A stretch of 64,000 nt of DNA, from positions 62,001 through 126,000 of the forward strand of contig LATX02000228.1 in NCBI GenBank assembly GCA_001466705.2, in the 5' to 3' direction. The notes beneath the pieces are model-generated. The model saw nothing but the letters and a program-made list of their open reading frames with translations, searched no databases and was not told the DNA's origin. Positions 33,973-47,280 of the stretch are shown here, in pieces. The DNA is from Moniliophthora roreri. Taxonomy: Eukaryota > Basidiomycota > Agaricomycetes > Agaricales > Marasmiaceae. Made by a program: the position numbers and the translations under genes. Numbering within the stretch: the stretch's first letter is position 1; every line of letters starts with the position of its first letter.

Positions 33973-35783
33973 ATGGCTCCCCCACAGAGTAATTTATCCT
34001 CTCAATTTCTCGACTACGTGCAGGCAAAGTCGAAAAAGGCAGACAAACAAGACGAACTTGAATCTACTCCAGCTCCAGGTGACAATGGTCCTCCTTTGGC
34101 AGAGGCGACCCCACGCTTCCGTCCAGGCGACGAATTTGCCAATATTGATTTGCGTTTGCCAAATGACCCTACCAGTACTATCGAAGAAGACGAAGTTATC
34201 GAAGACATGGAACTTGGGGGCGACGACGACAAGGAAGATGATAACAACACGAAACCAACACCGGAAGCCGAAGCCGGTGATACTTTTGCAGAAACTCCAG
34301 CACAAAGAGCCGTTGGAAGGAGAGGTCTCTCGAGGCAGGAAGTGCTCCTGAAACTTGCTGTTTTACACCAGTTTGGTTCCAGATGCATCGTAACCCTCAT
34401 GTGTCTGTGTCTGCAAATTGCTCATGTAATTCCAGTAAGATCTGATGCCCAACAGGTGAGCTTGTCTTTTCACCCGACTCCCAACATTGCCTCATGTGTC
34501 ACTCTCCCTAGCTTGCATTCCTGGAGTGGGTCTTTGGCGATACATTTCAAACTCTCAATATTCATTCTTGCCGGAATCTATGGTTAGGTTAGTTCAAAGC
34601 CGTAGTCTCAATTTGATGAATCTTATCCTCGCACTTCTTAGTTGACGCACACACGCACTACGCGCTCGACCGTGGTTTGATTAAAATTGTCCCTAACCTC
34701 GACATCTTGAACGCAATCATGCTGTTCTCAACGCAAGTTCGGAAAAGACATGAAGGAAAGTCTTCCAACAATGGCATTGACCTCAACCGGCGAAAGGTAA
34801 TGTCATCCAGGATCAATTCATGAGCTCTGCTAATTTTTCGGCCCTATAGACCTTTCCACCTGGCAGTTATCCCTACGTGGTCGTTGGAGTCTTATGCTCT
34901 TCACAGTTCATTATTCCTCGCGAGCGGTTGGACGCACCATCCGATGTTTCCGAAGTTGAAACAGTAGAGAATCCGGAATATCTGTTCTCGTACGAGCCCT
35001 TAGAATACCCCATCAGGATGGTCAGTTGTACTTGCTCCATCATATCATTGCACGTCCGATTTCTATTCACAGCCTCAATGGGTTGATCATGGCGATGGCG
35101 ACACAGGCGGCGACCAACCAGACACCAACTCACAGAACGATAAAGGCGTGAAGGTCACACCTCAGCACCTGAAAGGGTATCGCGCCAATACGAATAACCC
35201 TCTTGAAGCTCTGCGCCCAGTCAAGCATTCACCTGCACTGGAATTGCAGCTATGGCAGGATCCCTGGCTTGTGGCTGCTAATGTGGGCCAATTCCTTTAC
35301 GTGTTGAAAGGTCGGGTGGATGACCATCGTCGCTCTAGAGCTAAAGAGGGACAGGACTGGGTACAATGGCAAGTTTCGCACCTTGTCAAAGATCCGGTGC
35401 ATCTACCACTTCTGGAAATGTGCCTGCAGATCTATACTTACTGGATGGATGATAAACCCAAGCCACAGAAATCAGAGGGCACCAAAGCTGGTGGCTCGCG
35501 GCGGTCTCGCACCAGAGCTAACGTATCCGATGCTCCTGTTGCGAGACCTTCTGGTTCTGGCCAGAATGCACCTAATGTCGGTCCTGTCACTCGGTCTAGG
35601 AGTAAGAATGCTCCGGACGCCGAAGAGTCGACTGGTTTCGCTGCACCTATCACTAGAGCAAGGAGTGGAAAGGGAAAGTCGAAAGCTGGCACTGAAGGGT
35701 CGGTGCGTCCTGCAGCACGCGCTGCTTCCCGTAAATCGACCCGCTCAAAGTCTACAGTGGGCACCAGCAACCGTGGTATGTGA
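33973..35783 (+). CDS. HNH-nuclease-like protein with disordered basic tail
   Basis: From ATG 33973 an acidic disordered N-terminus (DEVIEDMELGGDDDKED) is followed by RCIVT...QIAHVIPVRSD, then EWVFGD, NLWLVDAHTHYALDRGLIK and YPYVVVGVL. A Cys-x-Val-Thr strand, an AH(V/I)IP turn and an N-x(6)-H segment with a following LxxG are what HNH_2-type domains of Agaricomycetes show. That is the basis of the call. At least four introns are needed (for example GTGAGC..CCTAG at about 34456-34511 and GTTAGT..CTTAG at 34588-34642). The C-terminal 110 residues are Arg/Ser/Ala-rich (TRSRSKN, ITRARSGKGK). A nuclease activity is not proven, because only one metal-site His is obvious. Confidence 0.6.
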
Positions 35784-36497
35784 ATCGCTTCAGTTGCGAG
35801 GTACAGAGCTCTTGATGAAAGGTGTGAAATGCTGGATTTCTGTATATAGCTTCTTTTTTCTCTAGTATAGTTTAGTTTTTGTTGTTCTATGGTGTATATT
35901 AGAGGCCACCGTGCTAGCCTTACGTTGGGATCTCTCCGAGCGGCGGAAACGGAACATAGGGTCTACGCACCGACAATCTTGTCCCATGTTTGATCTACTA
36001 CCTCTACCATCCACATCGAGTTTCTAGGCTCTCACCCTCTCACATCTCACTTTCGGTTTTCATTCGATCAGCATCATATCCTGCAACATGTGGAAGCACG
36101 TCGTAGCGAGAAATTCCTCGAGCTTCGCCCCTCGGTGCTATGGTGTGCATTCAAGCACTCATTCATTCTGGAATTTCATAGTGATTACAGATATCAAATC
36201 CGACGAGATTCTCGTCAAGAGGAATGTTTGCGGGAGGGTCTAAGTGCCCAATTGACTGGCAGATTACTGGTCAACGTGGCGAAGGAACGCCAGACAACTT
36301 TAGCTTTCTACACATGGGCTGCGTGTGCGCATACCCAAAAACGTGTCGGATGGTCATCTGAAGGGGGAACCGAGATGAGTCAGTTGACGTCGACAATGAG
36401 CAGGTCGAAGCGACGGGTCCGGGAAAGTGTCCCTGACAGTAGCTTCAAACAGTAGCTTCAAAATGAACTCTCCCGTCGCTCTCATCGCTTCACCATA
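35784..36497. repeat. Intergenic, with a ~190-bp block repeated at 43150
   Basis: From 36000 to about 36190 the sequence matches 43150-43340 with substitutions (for example ATCCACATCGAGTTT and CATATCCTGCAACATGTGGAAG). An open frame of 121 codons starts in it (36090), but the copy at 43150 does not keep that frame, so I do not call a gene. The remainder holds the 3' end of the HNH-like gene and the upstream region of the F-box gene. Confidence 0.55.
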
Positions 36498-37816
36498 ATG
36501 CCCCGACGATCTTCCAGACTAGAAGCAAAGCGACAGCCGCAAATCGCGCCGCAACCAAAGCCCAAAACGATCCAGAGAGAGGCCGAAGTTGAACAATGCG
36601 AAAAAAATAAGTGGACAAGCCGAGGATTACTCCAAAAGTTTGCAAAGGAAGCACCGTTGGATATTATGCTAGAGGTACGTCACGGTGTCTTGCCGACTCT
36701 AATCGTGTTCAACAATGATTATTTCTTATCCTAGATATTCACCTATCTACAAATCCAAGATCTTCTTCATTTGACACGTACGAGTAAAGAACTACGGGGA
36801 ATGTTTTTGTCTAGAAGCTGCTTGCAGATCTGGAGAGCCGCAATCAAGAACTCAGATTTACCACCATCGCCAGAGGATATGTGTGAACCTGAATACGCTA
36901 GTTTGGCTTTCGATTCACGTTGTGCTGTGCGTACCCTCTCGTCTGTTGTATTGAGAACCGGCTCATATTGATCTATAGGTGTGCGGCTATGGTCCATGTG
37001 AGAATATTGCTTGGGAATGTCGGATTCGATGCCACAAGACCTGTGCTCGGAAGTAGTGCGTTCTGGTTGACTATGCACGCGTACCAGTATTCATGCCCTG
37101 CGCTCAGCCTTTACTGTCAAGACTTGCTACGCAAGCTGCCTACTTGGTCTGAAGGCGTCCAAGAGATGGTTCAGCAAGATGTTATCAGGTTTATACCGCG
37201 AGTTCGGACCGCGAAGGAATATGCCATCATAGGGCGTTACAGGTGGATAGATAAAGGGAATGCCAATTTCTTTATCCCAAAGGTTTTCAATAGCTACCGC
37301 CTCGAATTTCTCGAAGTGAAGGGTGATCCGGAAGAGCTGAAGAAGTGGTGTAAACAGAAAGGAGACGAGTATGAGAAGTTGCGGACAGTGAGGAGCCAAA
37401 TGATATCTCGTAGCACTCTTTCAGTACTGACTCGCTTCTCAGCACGATATTCAGTGTCGGATATGGCATACCAAGTTCAAGGCCCAGCGTGAAAGGGAAA
37501 ATGCTCAGGAGCGACATGAAAAGAGAAAAGACCAGTACGACAATTGTTTCTCATTTCCCAACAACATCCCAACGACTTTTTGCCCAGAATCTTGAGCAGG
37601 CTCGTAACCCTCGGTTGGGATGCACAAGATCTGCAGCGCCCGCAAATTATGCAACATCCACTGATCAACCGGTCCAAAGTGCTCACAGATGAAGGTGAGT
37701 TCACGGCTTCCAATATGGATAGTTTTGCTGAACTTGCTTCAGAATGGAGTTGGATTGAATCGACTCTCGTAGAATTTGTGCAAAACGAGAACGTCCGAAG
37801 GGGCCATGGTGCATGA
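36498..37816 (+). CDS. F-box family protein with CxxC segment (intact)
   Basis: Seven exons (36498-36674, 36735-36926, 36979-37052, 37108-37387, 37443-37534, 37588-37694, 37743-37816) give 331 codons with all frames matched and GT-AG introns. A basic N-terminus (MPRRSSRLEAKRQ) precedes an F-box-like region ending IFTYLQIQDLLHLTRTSKEL. Next come EPEYASLAFDSRCAVCG and WECRIRCHKTC (a possible zinc-binding CxxC pair), LPTWSEGVQE, YRLEFLEV, a charged coiled stretch (QRERENAQERHEKRK) and LVTLGW. The family is widespread in Agaricomycetes. F-box proteins usually recruit substrates to SCF ubiquitin ligases, but the target here is unknown. Splicing explains the stops in the unspliced frame. The decayed copy lies at 17413. 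Confidence 0.78.
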
Positions 37817-38053
37817 TTTTCACCATGCGTTGTGTTCGTGATCGAGGTATAGACGGCTGGGAGCGGCATCTTGTACTGCAATGCGACCAAGGCCCATCCT
37901 TACTTTGCTGCAAAGTCTAGTTCACACGGAATCATACGACGTTACCCAAGGAAGGGTCCTATCTAGCCAGAACCAAGCAAGTATTCAAGACTAATGAATA
38001 CTTCAAGATTCTCATACAACCTGATGTAAATACGTCCCACAAAGCATAGAATA
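37817..38053. other. Convergent 3' spacer between F-box gene and ELWID gene A
   Basis: 237 bp between the stop of the F-box gene and the stop of gene A, which reads the other way. No terminator-like or repeat structure is noticed. Confidence 0.5.
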
Positions 38054-40238
38054 CTATTCTGTCACCACCGCTAAACGTGTACGCGGGTATAAAATCGTCT
38101 CTTCATCAGACTCCGACCCCTCAGAGGATGTATACTCATCTACGGGAGAGATATCGATAAGCGTCAGCACGAATCAAGAAACATGGATTGCGCGTTCATA
38201 CCAGGGCCATCCACATCGAGTTCCGTAACATGCGAACTTAACAAGACCTCTGAATCATCCAGATCATGGAACCGTTGATCATCCCGAACTGTCTCAAACA
38301 CAGGATAATCAAGTGAGCGAACGAGGCCTGTTGTCCTAGGATTAAAGCCATGGTGACGGTGAAGCCACTCCATGGCTTCGTATGCACTGTGATTCCAGTA
38401 TAGATGATTCAACAGTATAGAAGACGTGAAAGATGGAAGTCCCAAAGAGACTCGTGTTTCCGCCGAGATTTCTTCATTCCCGAGGTCGTCAAATGACCAA
38501 AAGTATTTGTTGCCTTCCATCCAAGATCTCCAGAGTGTTTCACTATCGGAAGGACGAGGAATTGGTCGTATGAAGAGGTACACTGGGAACGTAAGCGCCG
38601 TAGTGTCGGTTTTTCCCTCTGTGCGTTGCAGAACGAGCTTGAAGGACCGGCACAAGCCTTTTATGTTCTTAGACTAAACCATAGCCAGAAAAACCAGGAC
38701 TCACTATACTCCTCCCAATCATCCTTATGGATTCCGAGTTGGCCAAATATGCTGTGCGCCTGAGCGAGCCATGATTGCGTAAAGACACCATATACATCGT
38801 CAGGGTACAACGCATATTGAAACTCCCCCACCTGCATTTCTCGGATGTCCGTTGGCATAACCGTGAATCTATCAGTTTCATCGGTGTGACATTGAATGTG
38901 GTACTTTCATAGACGCACCGTACTAAGCTATACTCCATTTCAACTCCACTTCCTCCCACGGCATAGGGAAACTGGAAGACCTGCCATAACCCATACCGCC
39001 ATCTTTTCCTGACGTCCGTCCATCTGGCAGTCATCTCTTTACAATGCCTGTTGTATATGGTGCCAGGTAGGGATGACAATATGGATATGATCTGTTCATC
39101 AATTAATTGTTCTCCAATGCCCAACCGAGACCCAGAAATTCCTCGGATAATATCGTGAGTGGGGAGCTTGCTGGCGAGGTATTCCAATACAGTGCTAGAT
39201 TTGTTGAATGCCTGAAGAGAGACTGGGGTAAAGTGGCCTTCGATATTTGAAATCGACCAGAAACCACCAATAAGCCAGTTCAGATAGCCATGGGGTAACG
39301 GTTGAAGATATGGCCCCTTTCGTAGCATTCCAGTCCTTGCGTCGATCCATAGCTCGCCAACGTTCTGTGTACGTTTCTTGTCGGTCAAGTAAAGAAGCTC
39401 GAGCGAAAGCAGACTTACGAGATAGTCATTGGCCATCTGCATGATGCGAAACTATACGTAGGTCAGTGAAAGTCGGAGGTATTATAACGGCTGGAATGAA
39501 CATACTTGATACTCGAAATATGTCCAGAGAACTGGTGAAGGTTGATTATTCACGAGAATGATACGAGATAGAGGGATAAGCTCTACAGATGAGGTTTATG
39601 AAGGCCCCTTTAACAGATCAAGCCATCACGCACCATCGTGAAATATCAACGCAGGTAAATTGCGCCGGTTGTTATAGCCAAAGAGTTGGACGACATTGGA
39701 TTTCCTGACGGCAATATTAGATACTCATAAGCCTAAACGAAGGATGTCTCAGCATACCTGACACTTGAAAATTCTTCAAAATCGAGTCTGAACGCCTGCA
39801 GTAATATGAAGTCTCAAGTATAACACGACTGATAGGTGATATTACAGACCTCGTACGCATCGGGGCCTTCGTATGTGACATGTAAAAATTCTTTCTCCCT
39901 GTCTTCGATTCTTGCCAAGTTGATGGTACGACGAGCAACCACTTTTCGCCATCCCTCGATATTTTCTCTTCCGACTTTGGTCTCGCCAATTTGTCTCAGA
40001 ACATAAATATCGCCTGCCCGTACCCGTCGATACTAGATCATTTAGGTCTGTTAGAGTTATATTCCACACTGCTGATACAAAATGATCACACATCATCCCA
40101 TATCGTTGGCTCTTTCTCTCTTTGAGATACGACCTGCACCAAATTGCCATGAATATGTGTGATGTACTGAGATGTTTGGGTATTCGTGAACTGTCCTCCG
40201 TGAATGGTGAAATTTGAAGACCCTTGGAAGAAAGACAT
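38054..40238 (-). CDS. ELWID-family protein, paralogue A (Agaricomycete-specific)
   Basis: Unnamed family that I recognise only by its motif order. From ATG 40238: FTIHGGQFTNTQ, THIHGNLVQVV, YRRVRAGDIYVLR, WRKVVARRTINLA, FLHVTYEGPDA, SNVVQLFGYNN, LPALIFHDG, IPLS, WTYFEYQ. Then ELWIDARTG, KGPYLQP, SWLAQAHSIFGQLG, PVYLFIRP, WSFDDLG, ETRVSLGLPSF and FNPRTTGLVRSLDY. The last intron (GTATGAAC..CCGTAG) leads to an acidic tail, EYTSSEGSESDEE, then ILYPRTR, stop at 38054. About 9 introns are needed. The VVQLFGYN/LIFHD stretch recalls a protein-kinase hinge, but catalytic motifs are missing. Function unknown. It resembles gene B at 47281 throughout. Confidence 0.7.
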
Positions 40239-43200
40239 GGTTGTGATGGGGGTTCCCAAAGTCGTGAGAGTGTGAGATAACGAGGCATGATAGGTCGGCT
40301 CAGGCTTGACAGAACTTTAATGTGATGCTGTCTCCATTAGACGGCGCCAGAATATTAAAATTTTTGGTTGGCATAGACATCCGCCGGAATAGTGACGACC
40401 AATCCATGCGTATCAGTTGTCACGACAGCTCGAGCCGCTGTCACGGTTGTTTCCTTTGTGGTAGTGGAAAGAGGGGCGGAGGCACTTCGGCTTTCATTGC
40501 GATGTATGGGTACCTATTCATGTTTTTGAAGGCATGTAAATGAGAATAAAGAAAAGAACGCACCATTAAACGTTCCTCTTTATTCTCTTCATCCTGTGCA
40601 GCCTTCCTACTCTCTCGCATCAAAGGGAACTATGGACATTGAATGACTTGCGATGTGTCATTGAGGGTCTATAAGATTGCTTTAGGAAACGCAAATGCGA
40701 CGAGATTCTGAGTAATGAAAGACGAGGATGGGAGTGAAGTGGAGTAGAGCGCAAGTATGAGGCAGATGGAAGTTCACCACTTTCCCGAATCTCAGGCTAA
40801 GGGTATGCCGTCAATGCCGATTTTAGGCTTCAGGAGCAGTCATAAGAAAATGGTACAGAGAGGAAGAGAAAGGTGTACCTTTGTTCTCCAGCACCTATGA
40901 CGTCTCACCTAGGCTGAATTTCTGACACTGAGCACTCAATTTCTGAACTGAACGACAGAACCACCCCGCAAGACCATCGTGCACCTGGTTGGAAAATGGC
41001 TTGATTTAGCATGGAGAACCAACCGAGGCATTGCGAAGATGGTTCAGGACAACTTGATCAAGTGTGCAGTTTCCGGGGCGGCCTGGGTTTCGGACGCGTC
41101 TTTGCTCTTTCCATTACAATCAATGCGAACAGTCAGACACTAGAGGATCTTACGACTCATTGACTCTGAATGAGAACGGTGCGTCTATCTTTGCCATACT
41201 CAACACGCTATAGCCTGAATTGAGTCTCAGAACACCAAGCATCATCGCCCTAGCTTTAGCCCTAGAACAACCTCACGTACACCACCCCTCATCAAACGCT
41301 GGTCATTCTTCTCTCTCTGGCCTCGCAAGTGGCCAACGCTTTCCTCCAGACGAGCCATGGCTAGCATCTATTGTTACCCCTCTTCCATAGGCACGAGATC
41401 CCGACAAGATACTTGCCGCGTTCCTAGAAGTCGAGGTCAAGCTTGATATGAATCATTTCGTTCCATCTGGGGATTGTTTACTGGCAAAGTACAGCGCGTT
41501 CGGTATGGAAATTATAATTATTGTATAACTCCATCTTGTGAGGTTTGGTTTTAATGTGAGTCCTATTCGCTATTACGCCAAAACTCTACTGTCAGAACTA
41601 GACGGTTTTTTGCTCATGTGCTTATATTATTGTGGTATTGAATGCATCGTTCATATTAAGTGAAAACACAATGACCCCAAGCAAACAATGCACTACGAAG
41701 ACCTTGATCTAGAAGCAGCACGAGGTTACCCATCGTCGGCGCATTGAAGCGGTATTCAACCTGTAGGTACCTAGCAACGCACCATCCCCAGTAACTCCTT
41801 CACTGATCACCTTCGCTCAACGTTTGATCTTGAAGTATAAGATCCAGTTAGTCTGAAATCAAGTGTGAGCGAGAAACCGGATACTTGTAGGCAGGGACAA
41901 GGCTACGTACCATCGACTGGGAGCAAGCGGTCAAAAGAAAAAGCTGGAGATCGTGTGTGATATTCAAAGAGACGTGACTTGACTGGAACAAGTTGGCGTG
42001 CCAGATTGGAATTATATTACTTTTTGTCTTGAAGGCCATGTACCGGGTTACGGTGCTCTTCCGACTCCCAAGGCTCATTGATCTCAGCTCTGTCACTTTC
42101 ATCAAGAATCTCTATCCCGCAACTCTTAGTTCCAAAATATCTTCACGCGCAATGGATCGGAACAAGCCAAAGCCAAAAATCGAGGCAAGCAGAGGTAACA
42201 CGAGGCTGTCAAGAGTGAAATCAACGGCAAAACGAGCTCGCTGTCGTTAATACCAAGTACGTTGTACGAATCTTCTCTCGCACTCCCGATAACGACCTCC
42301 CTTGTCTTCGACGAAACCCAGACCGCCTCGCACGACCGCATAACCGCCCTAGTGAAACGTATTGAAGCAGATATCAAGATATACGGACAGGTATTGAGGA
42401 CTGTTGAGAGAGAGGTTGGACTCGGATTGTACGGCCTGGCTACGTTTAGAGGAAAGAGGTGTGGGGACCCGCATAATAGAGCCTTCGGAGTGTAGCGAAA
42501 AGCGTCGTACAGTCACCATCTATTCCTTTACGCCCGTGAGGGTGATTGAGAAACATGTACGCGCTACAAAACACAAAGGAGAGTCAGATAAGGAAATAAC
42601 AACGCACATGTCATACGAGCTCAGTATCCGGAGCACAAACTCGTCCCCTTTCAGACACTCCCGTTGTACAGATAAACGTGGTCAAAAATGTCTAGATGGG
42701 GTCAAGAGGTCAGTATCTGAGTTCAAAAAACACGTACACATTCTCCTTCAACCTTGGGCCAAATCAGCTGGGGATCTCTCCACGGGCCGTAACTCGACCT
42801 ATCTCCCGGTTTCTGTGTTGGTAAATCGGCTTGGGGCCTTTGATATGTTGAGTGACCATGATGGTAGAGAGGAAGGGGCAATGGTCACAGTCATCACACG
42901 TCGCGGCTCACGTTGAGCACGTCACTGACCAGCATAGAACTTCTGTAGGTATAAGAGCTTTTGAAATCTCATTGTGTGCCTCCCGTACCCGTAAGCTCTA
43001 CCCTCAGTTTGGCCTTCCTACAGCTCCAAACCACCTTCCAGGATCTCCAGTCGAGATGGACCTTGTCGGGAGAGCTAGAGAGGATGCGAATACAAAGTGA
43101 TCGAGATTGAAAAGGTGATTCTGCGAGTCAAAAACTGCTTTACAGCGAGGAACATAGATCCACTACCTCGACCATCCACATCGAGTTTCCAAGCTCCCAC

Positions 43201-43600
43201 TCTCTCGCATCTCATTGTCGGTTCTCATGCAATTAGCATCATATCCTGCAACATGTGGAAGTACGACATATTGAAAAATTTCCTTGAGGTTTTTCGTGCT
43301 CCTCGGTGTCATGGTGTGCACTGTGATAAGGTATTCCAGAAACAGACACGGCAGCGGCAGCGACAGAAACCATTCGTCGACCAATAATGGACCTGTATCT
43401 GAACGTTCCAAATATTGAGGTCCAGCAACATTGACAAAGGTCAGTGCGTCCTAGAAAACGAGTCAGTCGCCATAAATCTCAAGCAAAAGTGGCATACATG
43501 TTGACCGTCCTCACAACCTCCAGCAAATAGCTCAATAACCGGCCTCAACCCCCGGATTGCAACAGGTACTTTGCGGGACCAACCGATCCGGGCATATCAG
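40239..43600. repeat. Non-coding block, first copy of a diverged duplication
   Basis: No convincing gene. Several stretches reappear in 43600-47240: about 40380-40600 resembles 43560-43790, 40930-41110 resembles 43920-44050, and 41100-42960 resembles 45400-47240 (for example AAAAGAAAAAGC.GGAGATCGTG and CATTCCGTTCCATCTGGGGAT variants). Identity is moderate with many indels. The longest frame (42404-42916, plus) is not conserved in the copy. Confidence 0.55.
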
Positions 43601-46600
43601 CCGTGGACTGGTCATAGCAGCTTTGGCCGTTTCCGTTATTGTTTAGCAGGGGCGAAATGGTGAACAAGGTACGGGGAAAAGTAACTAATCGAGTTTTTAT
43701 CTGTCAGGAAAGTATGAATGAAAATAGGGAAAAGAACGCACTATCGAGCATTCTACCATGTACGCCTGGGTTAGCAGAAACTCTTAGACGAGATTTCGGA
43801 GTAAGGCAAGTTAGGGCATGGATATGAGGTTGATCACCAGAATACCGTCCCGAGTCCCAACCCTTGTACTATAGGCTATAAAAGCGACTGTAAGTAAGTC
43901 TTAAGACAACCAGACACTGAGACATGACGGAAAGCGGAAAGAAAAACGTACCAATATACCCCAACAAAACATCGTGAACCTGAATGGGAAATAGCCGGGA
44001 GGACCAAAGCAGAGATGATGGTTCGGGATCAACGTGTAGGGACGCGTCTCTACTCTCCACCACGATATCATTCCGCTTTGCCATTCCCAATATCCAAGTA
44101 TCCTCAATACCCTGTGTCATTCTGCTTCCAAGACTCTGAATCTTCAGCTGAAAAACTCGATTCACCATCTCAAACCCAGCGCCCATACTTGAAGAGGCTC
44201 TGGGATTCATAGGCTGCTTTTTCACCAAACCAACCTCGCTTTACATCACATCTCCCAGATTCCTATTCCAACCCTGGGTACTCGCTCTTCCAAACTTGAC
44301 AATGGTACCGCGCCAAGATTTCGAAAACGGATGGATGCATAGCTAGCTAAGAAAAGGCCAGGTGTGGATATAGATCCCTAGCTCAGATTCAATGACGTTG
44401 TACGAAAAGGTGTCATGTCGGTATTCCTTTCCTGTGTTTGTTCCTTTTTCTTTTCAGGTGTGCATATACGTAAACGGGCATTTGTCGCTGTTTACTATGT
44501 TGCCTTACGGTCGTAACGCAGAGCATGATGCTACCACGCGCAGAGGACAAGGGATGGGTGAGAGTAGCGGGTGAGTGACATCTTTTTTTTGCGCTTCTCT
44601 AACGCCAATATCCACAAGCATACCGTCAACAACATAGAGGTCTCCAAATACGTACTAGCGTCGACTTGATCTGGAAGATACTTGACTAAAGGCCTCCATT
44701 ACAACAACCCAGGCGACTCACATCACTTGCCCAAGCACAAGGAGCCAGCTCGTGTGGACGTATCCTGACATCAGCTGATTTTACGCGCTTACCGACTCTC
44801 AACTCTCGCAATCGGGGGACAGGTGATGTCGTCACTTCCTCTGCAGGGGAGTCCGATGGGCGGACCAAGAGTGGAAACCCAGTAGGCCAACATCGAGGAT
44901 CGAAGCGACTAGGATTCGCTCCAAGTCCACAAGGTGGGTCGGATATTTGTCGTTTGAATCTCCACTTTGTACCTCCCGTACCCATACGCTCTATACTCGA
45001 TTCAGCATTTCCCCAGCTCCAAAGAATGTCCGGTTGAAACGGGCTTTGATCGGGATGACTGAGAGATTGTTAGCGAGGTTGCGGACAGGTTGTTGAGAAC
45101 CATCATAAACCGCCATTCAGTATCAGATCCCTCGACGCGTCGATCACAATCTCTCAGCAGTCGATAATAGGCCAACACAGCAAGTAACGATCCCTTTTTA
45201 CCATGATTGCCTTGAGATATTGGACTTGTGTACGTGTTCCTTCTACTGTACCAAAGGCAACAGATCGATCCATAGCACAACGGCCGCATGATCGGCTTTC
45301 AAAACTCCACACGTACCTCTATGTACCCGTGAACGCAAGGTGCCGCATCCCCATGTTCTTTCCTGGGACCAGCCTCTCCAATGCGAACGGTGACCCCAAG
45401 TTCCGAACGAGAATGGTATCTCCTCTTTTACTGCACCGGTACCATACTCAACACGTTATAGTCTGAATTGCGTCTCAAGACACTAAGCGTCACCGCCCTG
45501 GCCCATATTACACACTCAAATACATCATACTCCACCAAACGCCAGCCAGTCTCATCTCTCTCTCTAACTTTGTAAGTGGCTAACGCTTTCCTTCCGACCA
45601 CCAACATTCCTTCCATGGGCACGAAACTCTGACAGCACTCGAAAAAAGATACTTACCGCGTTCCTGGAAGCCGAGGTCAAACTCGATACGAGTCATTCCG
45701 TTCCATCTGGGGATCGTTTACTGGCGCAGTAACTTATAACGCGTTCGGATCATGGAAAAAGCCACATCTCGTGCTCAATCTTCATTGTATAGCTCCATCT
45801 TGTGGGATTCGGTTCTCAGTGCGAGATGATATTCCTATTCGCTATTCCGCCAAAGCCCGGCTTTTGGAGCTAGACAGTTTTTGCTCAAGCGCTTATATTA
45901 TTGCGGTACTGAATATACTGTTCACATCAGGCGAAAACATGATGACCCTGAGCGACCTTGATCTAAGAGCAGCGCGAGTCTACCCATCGGCACGCTGAAA
46001 CGGTATTCAACTCGTGGATATCCAGTAACGCACCATTCCCAGTAGCTTCTCCACTAGCTACGTCCGCTCATCATTCAATCTTGAGGTACAAGGCCCGATT
46101 GGTATGAAATTGAGTGAGGGAGAAACCTGATACTCGTAGGCAAGAACAGGGATACGCGCCATCAGCTAGGAGCAATGATCAAAAGAAAAAGCCGGAGATC
46201 GTGCGTGATGATGCGACTTGACCAACCAAGCCACCGTGCTGAATTGGGATTTGTTTTGAAGACCGCATACCGGGTTACGGTGCTCTTCTGACTCATCCGC
46301 CCCAACTCTGTCGCTCTCATCAAGAACCTCTATCCCGCAATTCCTAGCTCCAAAACATCTTTACGCGCTCTGAGCAATGGATTGAAACAAGTCAAAATCA
46401 AAAGTCGAGGCAAGTGGAGGTGAGGTAAGGCTGCCGAGAACGAAATAAACGGCAGAATGGGCTCGCTAATCACCAACGTCGTACGGGTCTTCTCTCGCGC
46501 TCCCGAAAACGACCTCCCTCATCTTCAACGGACACTTGGTAGTAAACCCAGTACCTCCATGCCATCTCGCACAACCACATAACCGTTCCACGAAACACCA

Positions 46601-47280
46601 AGCAGATACCAGGGTGTATGGACAAACATTCACTTAGGTTATTGGGAAGGAAGTTGGACTCGGATTATATGGCCTGGTCGCGTCTAGGGCAGAGCCTCCG
46701 AAGCGTAACATGAAAAAGTGTTGTCCCAGTCATGATTCTTTTACGCTCGTGAGGGTGATTGAAAAACATGCGCATATGTATGTGCTACAAAATGCAAAGA
46801 GAAATCAGATAAGGAAATAATGACGTAGGATCTTGACTCGCACCCCATACGAGCTTAGTATCCGAAGCACGAGCCGGTCCCTTTGTAGACACTCCCATGG
46901 TCAAAAGTCCCGGACGAGGTCAAGAGGTTAGCAACGAAACCAAAACAAGCTGGAGATCATACTGATACTAGATAGAAACATGTCGAGCGACTGCGCCTCT
47001 CTTCTTTTCTCCCAGCCTTCGACACAATCAAGGAGTTCTCCGCCCGTAATCCGACCTATCTCCCGACTACTTTGTTGAGATGCACCACTCGGATCGGTTG
47101 AATCATCGATCGGGGGGATAAGAGTTCTCTAGCAGCTGTTGGCCGCGACGGTAGAAGAGGAAGGAACGATGGTCACAGTCGTCACACGTCATGACTCACG
47201 TCGCTAACCAACGTGCAACAAATTTACAAGTCAAAGAGTTGGTGAAATCTCGTACAAGACAGCGTGAATACAAGATAATA
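43601..47280. repeat. Non-coding block, second copy of the diverged duplication
   Basis: It matches parts of 40239-43340 in the same orientation but in a changed order (the piece like 42960-43090 is at about 44955-45080). Minus-strand frames at 44228-43869 and 44985-44686 and near 45622-45428 are short and not kept between copies. They may be remains of a gene. A T-run stands at 44581-44590. Confidence 0.5.

Noticed and set aside
36090..36455. Plus-strand frame of 121 codons before the F-box gene
   Set aside because: It starts in a repeated block whose other copy does not keep the frame.
42404..42916. Plus-strand frame of 170 codons in the duplicated block
   Set aside because: The matching segment near 46650-47180 does not keep the frame, and no motif is visible.
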